Positions 20,425-30,026 of a stretch of DNA of 64,000 nt are shown one piece after another. Source of the stretch: Glycine soja (lineage: Eukaryota; Streptophyta; Magnoliopsida; Fabales; Fabaceae); the NCBI RefSeq assembly GCF_004193775.1, contig NC_041021.1, forward strand, positions 20,552,632 to 20,616,631, in the 5' to 3' direction. Position 1 is the first letter of the stretch; each line of letters begins with the position of its first letter. A program made the translations under genes and the position numbers. The notes beneath the pieces were generated by a model. It was not told the origin of the DNA. It saw nothing but the letters and a program-made list of their open reading frames with translations, and made no database searches.

Positions 20425-20640
20425 TCTTGCTTAGCGAGCTTGTCTCGCTAAGCGGGAGTCCACTTTTTGCGCTTAGCGCAACAATTCATGCTGAGCGCAA
20501 CTCCCTCTACACTAATGCTCACTTAGCGCTCTAATTCTCGCTTAGTGCAATTCCCTCTCGGGTTGGAATTGCGCTCAGTGCACTAATTCTTGCTCAGTGC
20601 AATTTAGCGTGCTCCTCACGCTTAGTGATACATCGAAAGT
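20425..20640. repeat. Cluster of GCTAAGCGC-like words in the LTR
   Basis: About ten variants of gcttagcg / cgctaagc / gctcagtgc occur within 215 bp just upstream of the LTR 3' part. The same word is clustered in a different LTR at 52080-52300. Confidence 0.7.
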
Positions 20641-20954
20641 TGTTATTTTCAAAATCCCAACAGTCAGACTATGGAGAATTCTTTTAGGAAGCTCCAGCCA
20701 AAATTTGAAGACGATCCAACGGTTAACAAATTCGGGATCATGATTTTACTGAAATAGGTTTAGGTAAAATTTGAAATTTCATAATTTTAACTTAGCTCAA
20801 CAAAACTCCACATAACTCAACATCCACATCAAAAAATTCACACATGACTAATTCAAGCCATACCTCAACTCATTCAAGTCAACCATATAGTCAAACAACA
20901 CGATAAATACAATTAAATATCGATTTATAATTAGTAATATTTCAGGGTGTTACA

Positions 20955-20959
20955 AAGAC
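20955..20959 (+). repeat. TSD (aagac) of the solo LTR, right copy
   Basis: Matches 3162-3166. The MULE sequence resumes after it. Confidence 0.85.
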
Positions 20960-21491
20960 AGTCACATGTCTAACCCCATAACACCATGAATTTAAATAAA
21001 TAACAAAAACTGACCTTTCTATTGTCTAATAGTCTCTTTGTGAATGGGACAACAAAATATTCATTTTTTGCTATCAACACACGACCATGTTCTTTGATTG
21101 AGTCCAACATCTTGTCCTTGACACGAAGGAAAATAACACCAACAAAACAAACAAATGGGGTCATGTTTTGCAATTTAGGATGCTTGGGTGAACATAATAG
21201 ATGAATATAGTCATGTGTGACCATCAATTTTGAGAAAGATATAAAGCTTGGGAACATGGGGTTTTAGGGAGAACATTTAGTAACTGAAACCCTAAATTTG
21301 ACCCAAACATTAAATCAATTTTTAATTGATTTAAATTAAAATTAAAATTAAAAATTTCCCTATTGTCAATGAATAAAAAACTAAAATTAAAAATAAAAAC
21401 CCATTTGTTAAGTATGACTCTGTCACATCATCAAAATGTATAGATGGCAAGAAAAACATTGGCATGAGCTTGGCATGTGATCAGACAAGTA
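20960..21491 (-). other. Right arm of the MULE, upstream of the PB1-like ORF
   Basis: The 95-residue minus-strand frame at 20970-21257 (MFPSFISFSKLMVTHDY ...) has no family that I recognise. It is more likely untranslated leader of the transposase gene than a protein. Confidence 0.35.
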
Positions 21492-21632
21492 GAAACTTAA
21501 CGTTGCAAGTGATAGTATGGATGAAAACAATGGATGGAATACAAGTTTGGGGATGTTGATGAGTCTCCAAAAAGTTTAAGGACCAAAACCAAAAATGTTG
21601 AAAAGATAGAGGACTAAAAAAATAATTATTCC
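21492..21632 (-). repeat. Right terminal inverted repeat of the MULE
   Basis: Its reverse complement matches 967-1003 plus 1276-1370 with scattered differences. It is followed by taaaaataa, the 9-bp TSD (21633-21641). Confidence 0.75.
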
Positions 21633-21641
21633 TAAAAATAA

Positions 21642-22099
21642 AAACAAAAGTCTTGATCCTTTCACAAAAAATATTTTACCTTAAACATACTTTTTCACCT
21701 GATTTCCAATATATGCATTAGATCAAACACACATATCAATAAACCAAATGGATATGCAGCTACAAACTCAAGTTGCAACCTTATATGGGTTTTTAGGGTT
21801 TATTTTGCTCTCTTGGTTCAAATGGCTTAGGCTTATTGGTTTTTTGGCCAATCCCAGTTCTTACAGAATATTCCAATGGCAAAAAGAGCCTAGTAGAGGC
21901 ATTTTGAACATTTCATATGACAGAAAGGATCTCATTTGTCGACCCAAAAAAAAGAAAAAAAAGAAAAGTGTCTCATTCCAAATTTCAAATTCGAACATGC
22001 AAATAAGTTGTATCACTGCTATGCACAAGCAAGCATTAGCTTTTTACGACCATCCATGTAAAATCCAAAAGTAGAAAGGATTCACTAGAACAAAAAGTA
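21642..22099 (+). other. Unassigned sequence before the gypsy relic
   Basis: There is a 108-residue plus frame (21748-22074) ending in a lysine run from an A-rich stretch. No domain is recognisable and I do not treat it as a gene. Confidence 0.3.
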
Positions 22100-23737
22100 T
22101 TGGTTGTAAAGTCATCTGACCCCAACTATCATCTGAAAGAGTTGGCAGAGATATTAACTGAACTACGAAAGCACAACATGCAGTTGAGCTCAAAGAAATG
22201 TGTCTTCAGGATTGGAGGGGGTAAGTTCCTTGGTTTCATGATCACCTGCAGGGGGATCGAGGCCAACCCAAACAAGTACGAAGTAGGAACTGCCATGTGC
22301 AGCCCACAAAACATGAAGGAAGTATAGAAGTTGATCGATAGACTGGTGGCTCTATCTTGATTTCTACTGAGAATGGCCAAGAAGGCGAAATCATTTTTCC
22401 AACTGCTGAAACAGCCAACCGAATTTCATTAGGATCAACAGTGCAAAGCGATTTGTTCTAAGTTGAAGAGTTTCCTGGCCACTTTGCCTATTCTTACTCG
22501 GCCCACATCTGGAGCCAAGTTGTTGTTGTATCTATCCGTTTAGGACTCCACAATAAGCTTGAATCTCCTAAAGGAAGAAGGCAGAAAGAAGATGCCAATT
22601 TACTTCACAAGCTGAGTATTCCAAGGAGTGAAAAAAAATGCTACCAAATGATTGAAAAGCTTGCCTTGGAACTAATTCATTCTGCCAGGCAATTACGACA
22701 ATATTTTCAAAGTCACCAGGTTATGGTGAAAATTGACCACTCCCTGAAGCAAGTACTCAAAAAGCTGAGCCTCATCGGACGAATGGTAGCATGGTCGGTC
22801 GAGCTCTTCGAGTTTGGCTTATGATTTGAACCTAGAGGCTTCATCAAAGGGAAGTGTTTGGATGATTTCCTAATCAAGCTCCCCCCTACTAAGGACATCA
22901 GTGAAGGCTGGTGGACGCTGTATGTGGATGAAGCCTTCAATAATAAGGGCAACGACGTGACTGTAACCGTTGAAGAACCAAATAACGTCTCCATCAAGCA
23001 ATTAGTAAAATTTGACTAGAAGGCTTCAAACAACCAAGCAAAGTATGAAGCACTCATCGCAAGATTGAAGCTAGCGATCGGGGTCAGCAAAAAGAAGTTG
23101 AGGTACATGAGTTACTCTAAGCTTGTCATTGAGCAGGTTAACGAGGTCTTCCAAGCTAGAAAGACACAAATGTAGAAGTACTACCACTAGGTCAAACAAC
23201 TCTTGGAGCATTTCAAAAAGAAAGAACTGGTCCATGTTGATAAGGAATAAAACGACCAAGCTGATGCTTTAGCCCACCTAGTGTGCTTTAAAAGACCAAG
23301 TTAGCACCAGACATTTATCCAAGATGCCCTAACCTCCCCTACCACCGATGTTATTGAGGTTTGCTCAAGTCGGATTGCTCCCAGCAGATGGATGTCTCCC
23401 ATATGGACCTTCTTGGTCACCTACGCCTTACTCCAGGAAGTGGTAGGAGCCGAAAAGGTAAGACACCAAGCTTCACACTATGTTATCATTAACAATGAAA
23501 TGGTTAGAAGAGCCATCTCAAGGCCATTGTTGAAGTGCGTTGACAAAGATCACATAGAGTACGTCTTGGATGAGGTAGACAGAAGAATTTGTAAAATGCA
23601 CACTGGAGGTTGGAGCATGGCAGCCACATTTATCCACATCAGTTACTATTGGTTGACCTTGAGGATGAACTGTGCCGAGTATGAAAAAACTTGCAAGGAA
23701 TGCCAAGAATTCTGCAATGTCCACCTCACGCAATGTG
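22100..23737 (+). pseudogene. Decayed Ty3/gypsy pol (RT to integrase start)
   Basis: The relic begins after the RT catalytic box with MVVKSSDPNYHLKELAEIL, then QLSSKKCVFRIGGGKFLGFM and GIEANPNK (end of RT). The RNase H and tether follow in several frames (EALIARLKLAIG, VHVDKE, ADALAHL), then an integrase-type zinc region at 23392-23760 (HTGGWSMAATFIHISYYW ... CKECQEF). Many stops and frameshifts are present. It stops where the LTR beginning TGTGACACCC (23738) was inserted. The motif set is that of the Athila/Tat-like group. Confidence 0.8.
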
Positions 23738-25232
23738 ACACCCTCTACCTCGACATACATATAATTAAGAAAAACATATAAAAATCTTGAATTTAATTAA
23801 ATCAATTTTATTCAAATTACTTAAACAGATTCACGTGGGAAAAAGGGCCACATTCGCTTCACTTTTATCAAATAAAACTTATTAAAAACATCTTCGGCTC
23901 AAAACAAGGTCGTCCAAGTTTACAAAAGAACTCAAGTTAAGCAACAAAATAAAATAAAGTAAAATAATGTGTTTGGAACATCATGAAATTAAAACAGAAA
24001 CCCATGCCCCAATGTCATATCCTATTAGAGCATTGTGTCCCAACATCCTCTAGTACGAGGTTCTTTAAGGTCATCCACCGAGTCATCTACTTCCATGAAC
24101 ACAAGGTTCAAGATCATCACAGGATCCAAAAACAAACAACAGATAAGGAGTGAGTTATTATATTTCTAAATAAAATACAGATAAATAAAGATATAAGCAA
24201 AATACATTATAGAAATATTTATAACATAGTTCAACTTAATACAATCCACGTCACTTCACCACTTTATCATTTAAAATTCATTTTTCAATCACCAATCACG
24301 TTTCACATGAATCACACACTCGACTCAAGATGTAACAACACTCACCAATTTCATAATAAGCAATTCATAGGCGTTATGCAACAATTATACTAAGACTCAA
24401 GCCTATATGCAATGTGGTACCATGTCAGTGAAAAGCAACACTAGGGTGCTTAGGAGTACATAACAAGACACGCCACACAATGGGTATGTTAGGTCACTCT
24501 CACTAAGTAAAATCATAAGGTGACCAGTCAGGATCACTCTGTTTTACGAGAATGTTCTAACCATATGGGATTCACATAGGCTTAAAGGAGCACTCAAATT
24601 GAGTGTATTTATCCCTAAAGCCTAGACTCTGAAGAATCCGTTAGAGCCTCTCCTTCTTGATTCAGGTCCAACCCCTAAAACAATTTTGCACACAGACACT
24701 ACTCATGAATTATACAATACCCACGACCTGACACTTGTTTTCAAACACGTTTAACACATTGCGCTACAATTTAACACTTCAGGTTCCTAACTTGGAACCT
24801 TACACTTTTCTTTTAACACCTCGTGCATAAACACTTTTCTCAAGGTGAACACTAATCGGGTTATTGTATAAGTCACAAATCACAACACAAGTATTGTCAC
24901 ATCAAGTATTAACCACACACTTATTCACAACCATATCCCATGTCCATAGTTTAACATCTCACAATGTCACAATCCACCATCACATGTTCATGTGTATCCC
25001 ACATATTAACACATGCTCAATTTATCCCTTACACACAATTTCAATCCCAATTTCATGATCCCAACATAACATTTTATCACGCTATCTACTAAATCTTTTC
25101 CAAAACACAAGCAAATTATACAAAAAATTCTTTTCACAATATGGGGAGTAAAACCCCTTAAAAAATTTCACATAATCATATCAAAATCAAAGAAATCAAA
25201 ATCATAGGTCAAAAACACAAAAACACTCAATT

Positions 25233-25237
25233 TTATC
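25233..25237 (+). repeat. TSD (ttatc) of the SIRE1-like element
   Basis: Repeated at 34527-34531 after the right LTR end. Confidence 0.95.
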
Positions 25238-26238
25238 TGAAATTCTGATACTGAGGACAGATGTCGTACAGGATGTCACGACATCGCGCTTCAGAACATG
25301 CAGATTGTATATGACAGTATGAACAAATTAAACAAGTAAATAACACAAGAGAATTGTTAACCCAGTTCAGTGCAACGTCACCTACATCTGGGGGCTACCA
25401 AGCCAGGGAGGAAATCCACTAAAATAGTATTAGTTCGAAGATCTAACAGCCACTGTATACAACCTTCTCACCTAACCACTACCCATGCAACTTCTACCTA
25501 AGAGCCACTCTTAGATATGAGAACCCCTCTCACTCCCTCTCAATCACTCACCCGTGTTTACAAACAAATCAAAGACACACCAGAGATTGCTCTCTGAACA
25601 ATAGAGATCAACTCTACACACTCAGGTCCAACACTTGATGTTAGGGTAGCATCAAGGTGGCTCACAAAACACTCAAGTCACAAAACTCACAAAATAACTC
25701 TTCAATCTCTGACTTGATTAAAAACCCGTGCAGCCTTCATGTTTATATAGCAGTGTACGTATTTGGGCTGCAACAACTTGCGCTGGATAAGCTCTATCAT
25801 TCTCCTGAAAAATCTGCACTTAAAGATCTAAAAGATAAAGTTTTATCTTTTAGTTTTTATCTTCAATCTCTAATCCCTGAACGAAACTATTCAAGTTTGT
25901 AATTCAATCTTTAATTATCTTTTAATTCGTTCCTAAAGATAGAGCTCCTAATCTGTTGCTGACTGCACATTAATCTGTTAAAGATATAACAGATTTATGT
26001 GTCCAGTATTTTCGGGCAGGATGTCCTGGACATTGTATCCGACATCGTGGATCCTGCAGCTTCAATTCTTCATTTGACATTTTATCTTGCCTTGTGCATT
26101 GTGCAGCCCAATCTGATTCCTTGACATAATGTTAGACATCATGTGCAGCAACTCCAGCTTTCCTTCATTGTCTAAGTGCTTATGTTTTAACAAAATTTTA
26201 GCCAATCTTTTAAAACTAAGTAAAGCTAAGCACTAACA
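25238..26238 (-). repeat. 3' LTR of the SIRE1-like element
   Basis: Plus-strand ends are TGAAATTCTG and CACTAACA. ORFs seen in it (for example 25657-25902) are duplicated exactly in the other LTR (33945-34190) and are not genes. Confidence 0.95.
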
Positions 26239-26250
26239 ATCTCCCCCTTT
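26239..26250 (-). other. Polypurine tract of the SIRE1-like element
   Basis: On the minus strand this reads AAAGGGGGAGAT, directly before the 3' LTR start TGTTAGTG. The stretch 26251-26758 is 3' noncoding. Confidence 0.85.
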
Positions 26251-26758
26251 GGCAAATTTTGTCTAAAACATACTTAGACACTTCCTGAGCAGGTACGAGC
26301 AGTCATGCAAGTGGGATCAGCAACTTTCATTATCAGAGTAATCAAGCACAGCAGTATCTGTAGTGGTGACAGCAAAATTCTGCAAGTTGCAAATCTACAA
26401 GTCTTTTCCAGGATGTCAAGACATCTCACGTGACATCAGCTTTCTGCTCCCCCTGTCTCCATGCTCTTGCTGCTGTGAAGTGAATATTCTGCTAGGCAGC
26501 AGTTCACTGCAGCATCTTCTATCAGCTACTAGTTTCAGTAGCTTACATCAATCATCATCAGCAGCAGCAGTATAAATACTACTCCCCCTCAAAATCATAT
26601 AAATACTACTCCCCCTCAAAATCATAAATCATGCATAATATCCTCCTACTCCCCCTTTTTAGACAGAATTTGGCAAAAATAGAATGCATGAAATTAATGT
26701 GCAAATATTACAGACCAATAACAATCAATTGTTCAAAGGGACATGCCCCAATAGCTAG

Positions 26759-28519
26759 TCATGGGGTGGCATCAGAATCATCATCATCTGATTCTGTATC
26801 CTCTGCTGCATCTTCTTCTTCCTCAGCTGCTTCTCCATCATCAACGCCATTGTCTGAGAGTCTTTTGATCAGGCGTTCCAGCTCCATTTTCTTCTCTGTG
26901 TTGGCTTTGATGGTTGCCTCCAGCACCTTGCATGTGTCCTTGAGTTCAGCAATCAAATCATCCTTGGACACAGCACCTGAAGCAGCAGCTTTCCCTGATG
27001 TCGAGACAATGTCTGGGACATGTGTCCCCTCAAACAGTTTGTAATGCAGGGATAGAGGAGATTCTCTCTTCTTCACAGAGTCAATGTTGTTTAAAATATT
27101 GGGATGTTGACTCAACATAATGCCACACAATACAGTTGGGAAGGCAATGGGTAATTTGACAGCAAAAGATTCTGAATGCTTAATAGTTTGATCAAAAATA
27201 TAGTTTCCAAAATTAAATTTGGACTTGGTTCCAACAGCATACAGAAATTTACCCAAACCTGTGGCAACAGTGGAAGTATGATTGGTGGGTACCCAGTTGG
27301 CAATGCCAATCCTATGCAGGATTGCATACTTCACACTTAGCTTCCCTGCAGAAAGCTTCCCTTTCTTTGGCCAATGCTGGACTTGCTTGGCAGTGATTTC
27401 CTTGGCAATTTGATGCTCAGAAACAGCAATATCCACCACTCCTTCAGTTGGTCTGCCCAGGTACTTGTTGATTACAGCAGGGGAGAATCTAATACATTTT
27501 CCTCTGACAAACACTTTCTGATACTCATCACTCTTTCTGTTTGTTATGTCAGAGGGAATGTTGACAATGAATTCCCTGACTAGACTTTCATAACAATCTC
27601 CCAACTTGGTGACAGTTTTCAGCAGTCCAGCAGCCTTGATGAGGTCCATGATCTCCTTGCAATCCAAGGCATCTCTTCCCAGTTCTCTTTCTAAAGCAAG
27701 TCTGCGTTGATATACAAATTTCCACCTTTCAACATTGCTAATGGAGTGGAATGAAATGTTGTCCAATGGGGCATCAGGGACATTTCCAGGCACCTTTTTC
27801 CCTGATTTCTTGGCTCTCTTGATGTCGGGAACATCTAGTTCGACATCATCATCAGAATCAGATGAGGAAATTTCTTTCCTCTTCTTGGAAGGGATTGCAA
27901 CTTTGCTCCATCTGGATGTGGTAGGAGTGATTGGTGTGCTCTTCTTCTGTGCAGTAGTTTTGATTCGTCCAGACCTAGTAATGGGGGTTTTTCCCTTTCT
28001 GCTTTGTAATCTTTCTGCAATGCCAGGTGCCAACTTTTTGGCAATGGGTTCCTCATCAGATTCTACTTCTTCTAGGTCAATGAAGTCACCTGGAGCAGGT
28101 TCTGGTTCCCTTGGTGCAGGGGTCTCCTCTGTGGCTTGATCCTCTTCCTCTGTTGATTTCTCTTTGCTGGATGAAAAGAGGACTTCAGCATTTGGGGTGG
28201 AAGATGTTGGGACATCTTTATCAGCATTAGGGACAGAAGCATTTTTCAAAATGCTATTCACAAAACTGCGGATCTTCTTATCCATCTCAGTGTCTTCTTC
28301 CCTAGGGCTTGTTGCAAAGCTAGGGTTTTCAGAAATCTTCACTCCTTGTTGTCTTTTAGGGACCAGTTTCTCAGGAACAGGGCCTGGACCAGGAATCATT
28401 TGTATGGATTGGATATTGAGTGCAGGTTGTTCCTGGTTTGATGGAGTTTTGGAGGATGATGGAGATGATGGTACAGAGGGTGAAACAGGGGATGAGGTTT
28501 CTTTTGGTGAGGTAGCCAT
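26759..28519 (-). CDS. SIRE1 envelope-like / plant transposon-domain protein
   Basis: A 586-residue frame. Residues 1-240 are Pro/Ser/Thr/Glu-rich and low in complexity, with a lysine-rich patch near 215-250 that could act as a nuclear signal. Residues about 255-480 form a folded domain (ERWKFVYQRRLALERELG, YQKVFVRGKCIRFSP, YLGRP), the region usually called the putative plant transposon protein domain. The C-terminus has a coiled coil (LEATIKANTEKKMELERLIK) and an acidic tail. In SIRE1 this position is described as envelope-like, but I see no signal peptide or convincing membrane helix here, so an envelope role is doubtful. An upstream stretch without stop extends the frame to about 28700. 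Confidence 0.8.
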   Translation of the reverse strand: MATSPKETSSPVSPSVPSSPSSSKTPSNQEQPALNIQSIQMIPGPGPVPEKLVPKRQQGVKISENPSFATSPREEDTEMDKKIRSFVNSILKNASVPNADKDVPTSSTPNAEVLFSSSKEKSTEEEDQATEETPAPREPEPAPGDFIDLEEVESDEEPIAKKLAPGIAERLQSRKGKTPITRSGRIKTTAQKKSTPITPTTSRWSKVAIPSKKRKEISSSDSDDDVELDVPDIKRAKKSGKKVPGNVPDAPLDNISFHSISNVERWKFVYQRRLALERELGRDALDCKEIMDLIKAAGLLKTVTKLGDCYESLVREFIVNIPSDITNRKSDEYQKVFVRGKCIRFSPAVINKYLGRPTEGVVDIAVSEHQIAKEITAKQVQHWPKKGKLSAGKLSVKYAILHRIGIANWVPTNHTSTVATGLGKFLYAVGTKSKFNFGNYIFDQTIKHSESFAVKLPIAFPTVLCGIMLSQHPNILNNIDSVKKRESPLSLHYKLFEGTHVPDIVSTSGKAAASGAVSKDDLIAELKDTCKVLEATIKANTEKKMELERLIKRLSDNGVDDGEAAEEEEDAAEDTESDDDDSDATP

Positions 28520-28717
28520 GGAGAAGCAGAGCTTTGGGAGTGGTTTCGTGAATATCTGAGAAGTGTTGGGGAATGCTGATGAAACGAGATTGCCACGAAA
28601 ATGTAAGTTTGAATGAGGAATGTAGGAGAACGTGTGAAACGGAGGTTGAATTTGTTTTGGCCCAGTAGTGAACGTGCTATTAATGTTGAGTGAGAAGTTT
28701 GAGCACGTTCAGATAGA

Positions 28718-28726
28718 AGTAACTGC
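28718..28726 (-). promoter_or_regulatory. Leaky stop context after pol
   Basis: On the minus strand the pol stop and next two codons read TAG CAG TTA. This fits the readthrough consensus TAG-CAR-YYA known from tobacco mosaic virus. Stop suppression has been described for SIRE1 to make the pol-envelope fusion. The TAG is at the low-coordinate end of the pol frame, near 28726-28728. Confidence 0.6.
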
Positions 28727-29979
28727 TATAACTCCTCTAGCAGACAAATGCCCAGCTTGCCCCTCAGTTTTTCAAACTGATTTGCATCCAATGCCTTTGT
28801 GAAAATATCTGCTACTTGTTCCTCAGTGGCAACATGCTCCAGTGTGATAACTTTATCATCAACAAGATCTCTAATATAGTGATGTCTAATGTCAATGTGC
28901 TTGGTTCTGCTGTGTTGAACAGGATTTTTAGAAATATTAATAGCACTCATGTTGTCACAGTACAATGTCATGACATCTTGTTCGACATTGTACTCCTTCA
29001 GCATCTGCTTCATCCAAACTAGTTGTGAACAGCTGCTTCCTGCTGCAATATACTCTGCTTCTGCAGTAGATAGGGACACACAGTTCTGCTTCTTGCTGAA
29101 CCATGAAATAAGATTGTTTCCCAAATAGAAACATCCACCAGAAGTGCTTTTTCTGTCATCTGCACTTCCAGCCCAATCAGCATCACAATATCCAACCAGC
29201 ATTGAATCTGAACAATGACAATACATAATCCCATAGCCACTGGTGCCATTTACATATTTCAGAATTCTCTTTACTTGATTCAAGTGACTTATCTTAGGAT
29301 TGGCTTGATATCTTGCACAAACACCTACTGCAAAGGTGATGTCAGGTCTGCTTGCTGTTAAATATAGTAAGCTCCCAATCATGCTTCTGTACAGACTTTG
29401 ATCAACACTGGTGCCAGCTTCATCCTTTGACAGCTTCAAGTGAGTAGGTGCAGGTGTTCTTTTATGGCTGGCATTTTCCATCCCAAACTTCTTGACAATG
29501 TTCTTTGCATACTTGCTTTGTGAGAGGAATATGGAGTCTTCCATCTGCTTCACTTGGAGTCCCAGAAAATAAGTCAGCTCTCCAACAAGACTCATCTCAA
29601 ATTCAGATTGCATCTGTTGGACAAAATGTCGAAGCATCTCATTCGACATCCCTCCAAACACAATGTCATCAACATATATCTGTGCTATCATCAAGTTTTC
29701 AGCATCTTGTTTGACAAAGAGAGTCTTGTCAATTCCTCCCTTCCTATACCCTTGCTGAGTAAGGAACTCTATTAGCCTTTCATACCAAACTCTTGGAGCT
29801 TGCTTCAATCCATAGAGAGCCTTCTTGAGCCTGTATACATGATCTGGATGAGTTGGATCTACAAATCCCTTTGGCTGCTCCACATAGACTTCTTCATTCA
29901 GGTATCCATTCAGAAACGCGCTCTTCACATCCATCTGGTACAGCTTGAATTTGAGGATGCAAGCTACACCAAGTAACAA
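28726..29979 (-). pseudogene. SIRE1-like RT (C-terminal part) and RNase H
   Basis: A 417-residue frame in a different phase from the upstream gag-pol. It contains [20 protein letters not shown] and the catalytic copia box [10 protein letters not shown]. RNase H follows with [31 protein letters not shown] and TLYCDNMSA. All key residues are present. It is listed as pseudogene only because a single-base deletion near 30050 separates it from the rest of pol; otherwise it continues the polyprotein directly. Confidence 0.9.
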
Positions 29980-30026
29980 TCTGATGGACTCAAGTCTAGC
30001 AACAGGGGCGAAAGTTTCATCAAAGT

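Larger units (their letters stand above)
3167..20954 (+). mobile_element. Gypsy-type solo LTR interrupted by a pararetrovirus
   Basis: It starts TGTAACGACCCGCC, ends GGGTGTTACA and is flanked by aagac on both sides. With the viral insertion (3383-17841) and its AT tract removed, about 3.2 kb remains without primer site, polypurine tract or coding sequence, so this is a solo LTR left by recombination. It contains a 161-bp tandem array (18635-19275) and a GCTAAGCGC-rich block (20425-20640). The orientation is inferred from resemblance to the related LTRs at 23738 and 40505 (GGAGTGAGTTAT core). Confidence 0.75.
967..21632. mobile_element. Mutator-like element (MULE), split by nested insertions
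   Basis: The ends are inverted repeats starting GGGATAATTATG (left) and, read inward, GGAATAATTATT (right). They are flanked by the same 9-bp sequence taaaaataa at 958-966 and 21633-21641, and 9 bp is the duplication length typical of Mutator elements. The inverted repeat continues for about 140 bp (ggttttggtccttaaac and following), interrupted in the left copy by about 265 bp. Removing the nested LTR at 3167-20954 leaves about 2.9 kb, too small for an autonomous element. Inside are a PB1-like MuDR fragment on the minus strand and a GRF-like fragment on the plus strand, in convergent orientation. The low-complexity TSD is the main caveat. Confidence 0.75.

Noticed and set aside
25657..25902. 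81-residue ORF, identical at 33945-34190
   Set aside because: Identical copies in the two SIRE1-like LTRs, untranslated.
27735..28559. Plus-strand ORFs of 131-134 residues opposite the envelope-like ORF
   Set aside because: Shadows of the minus-strand frame, with Ser/Val-rich translation of its low-complexity part.
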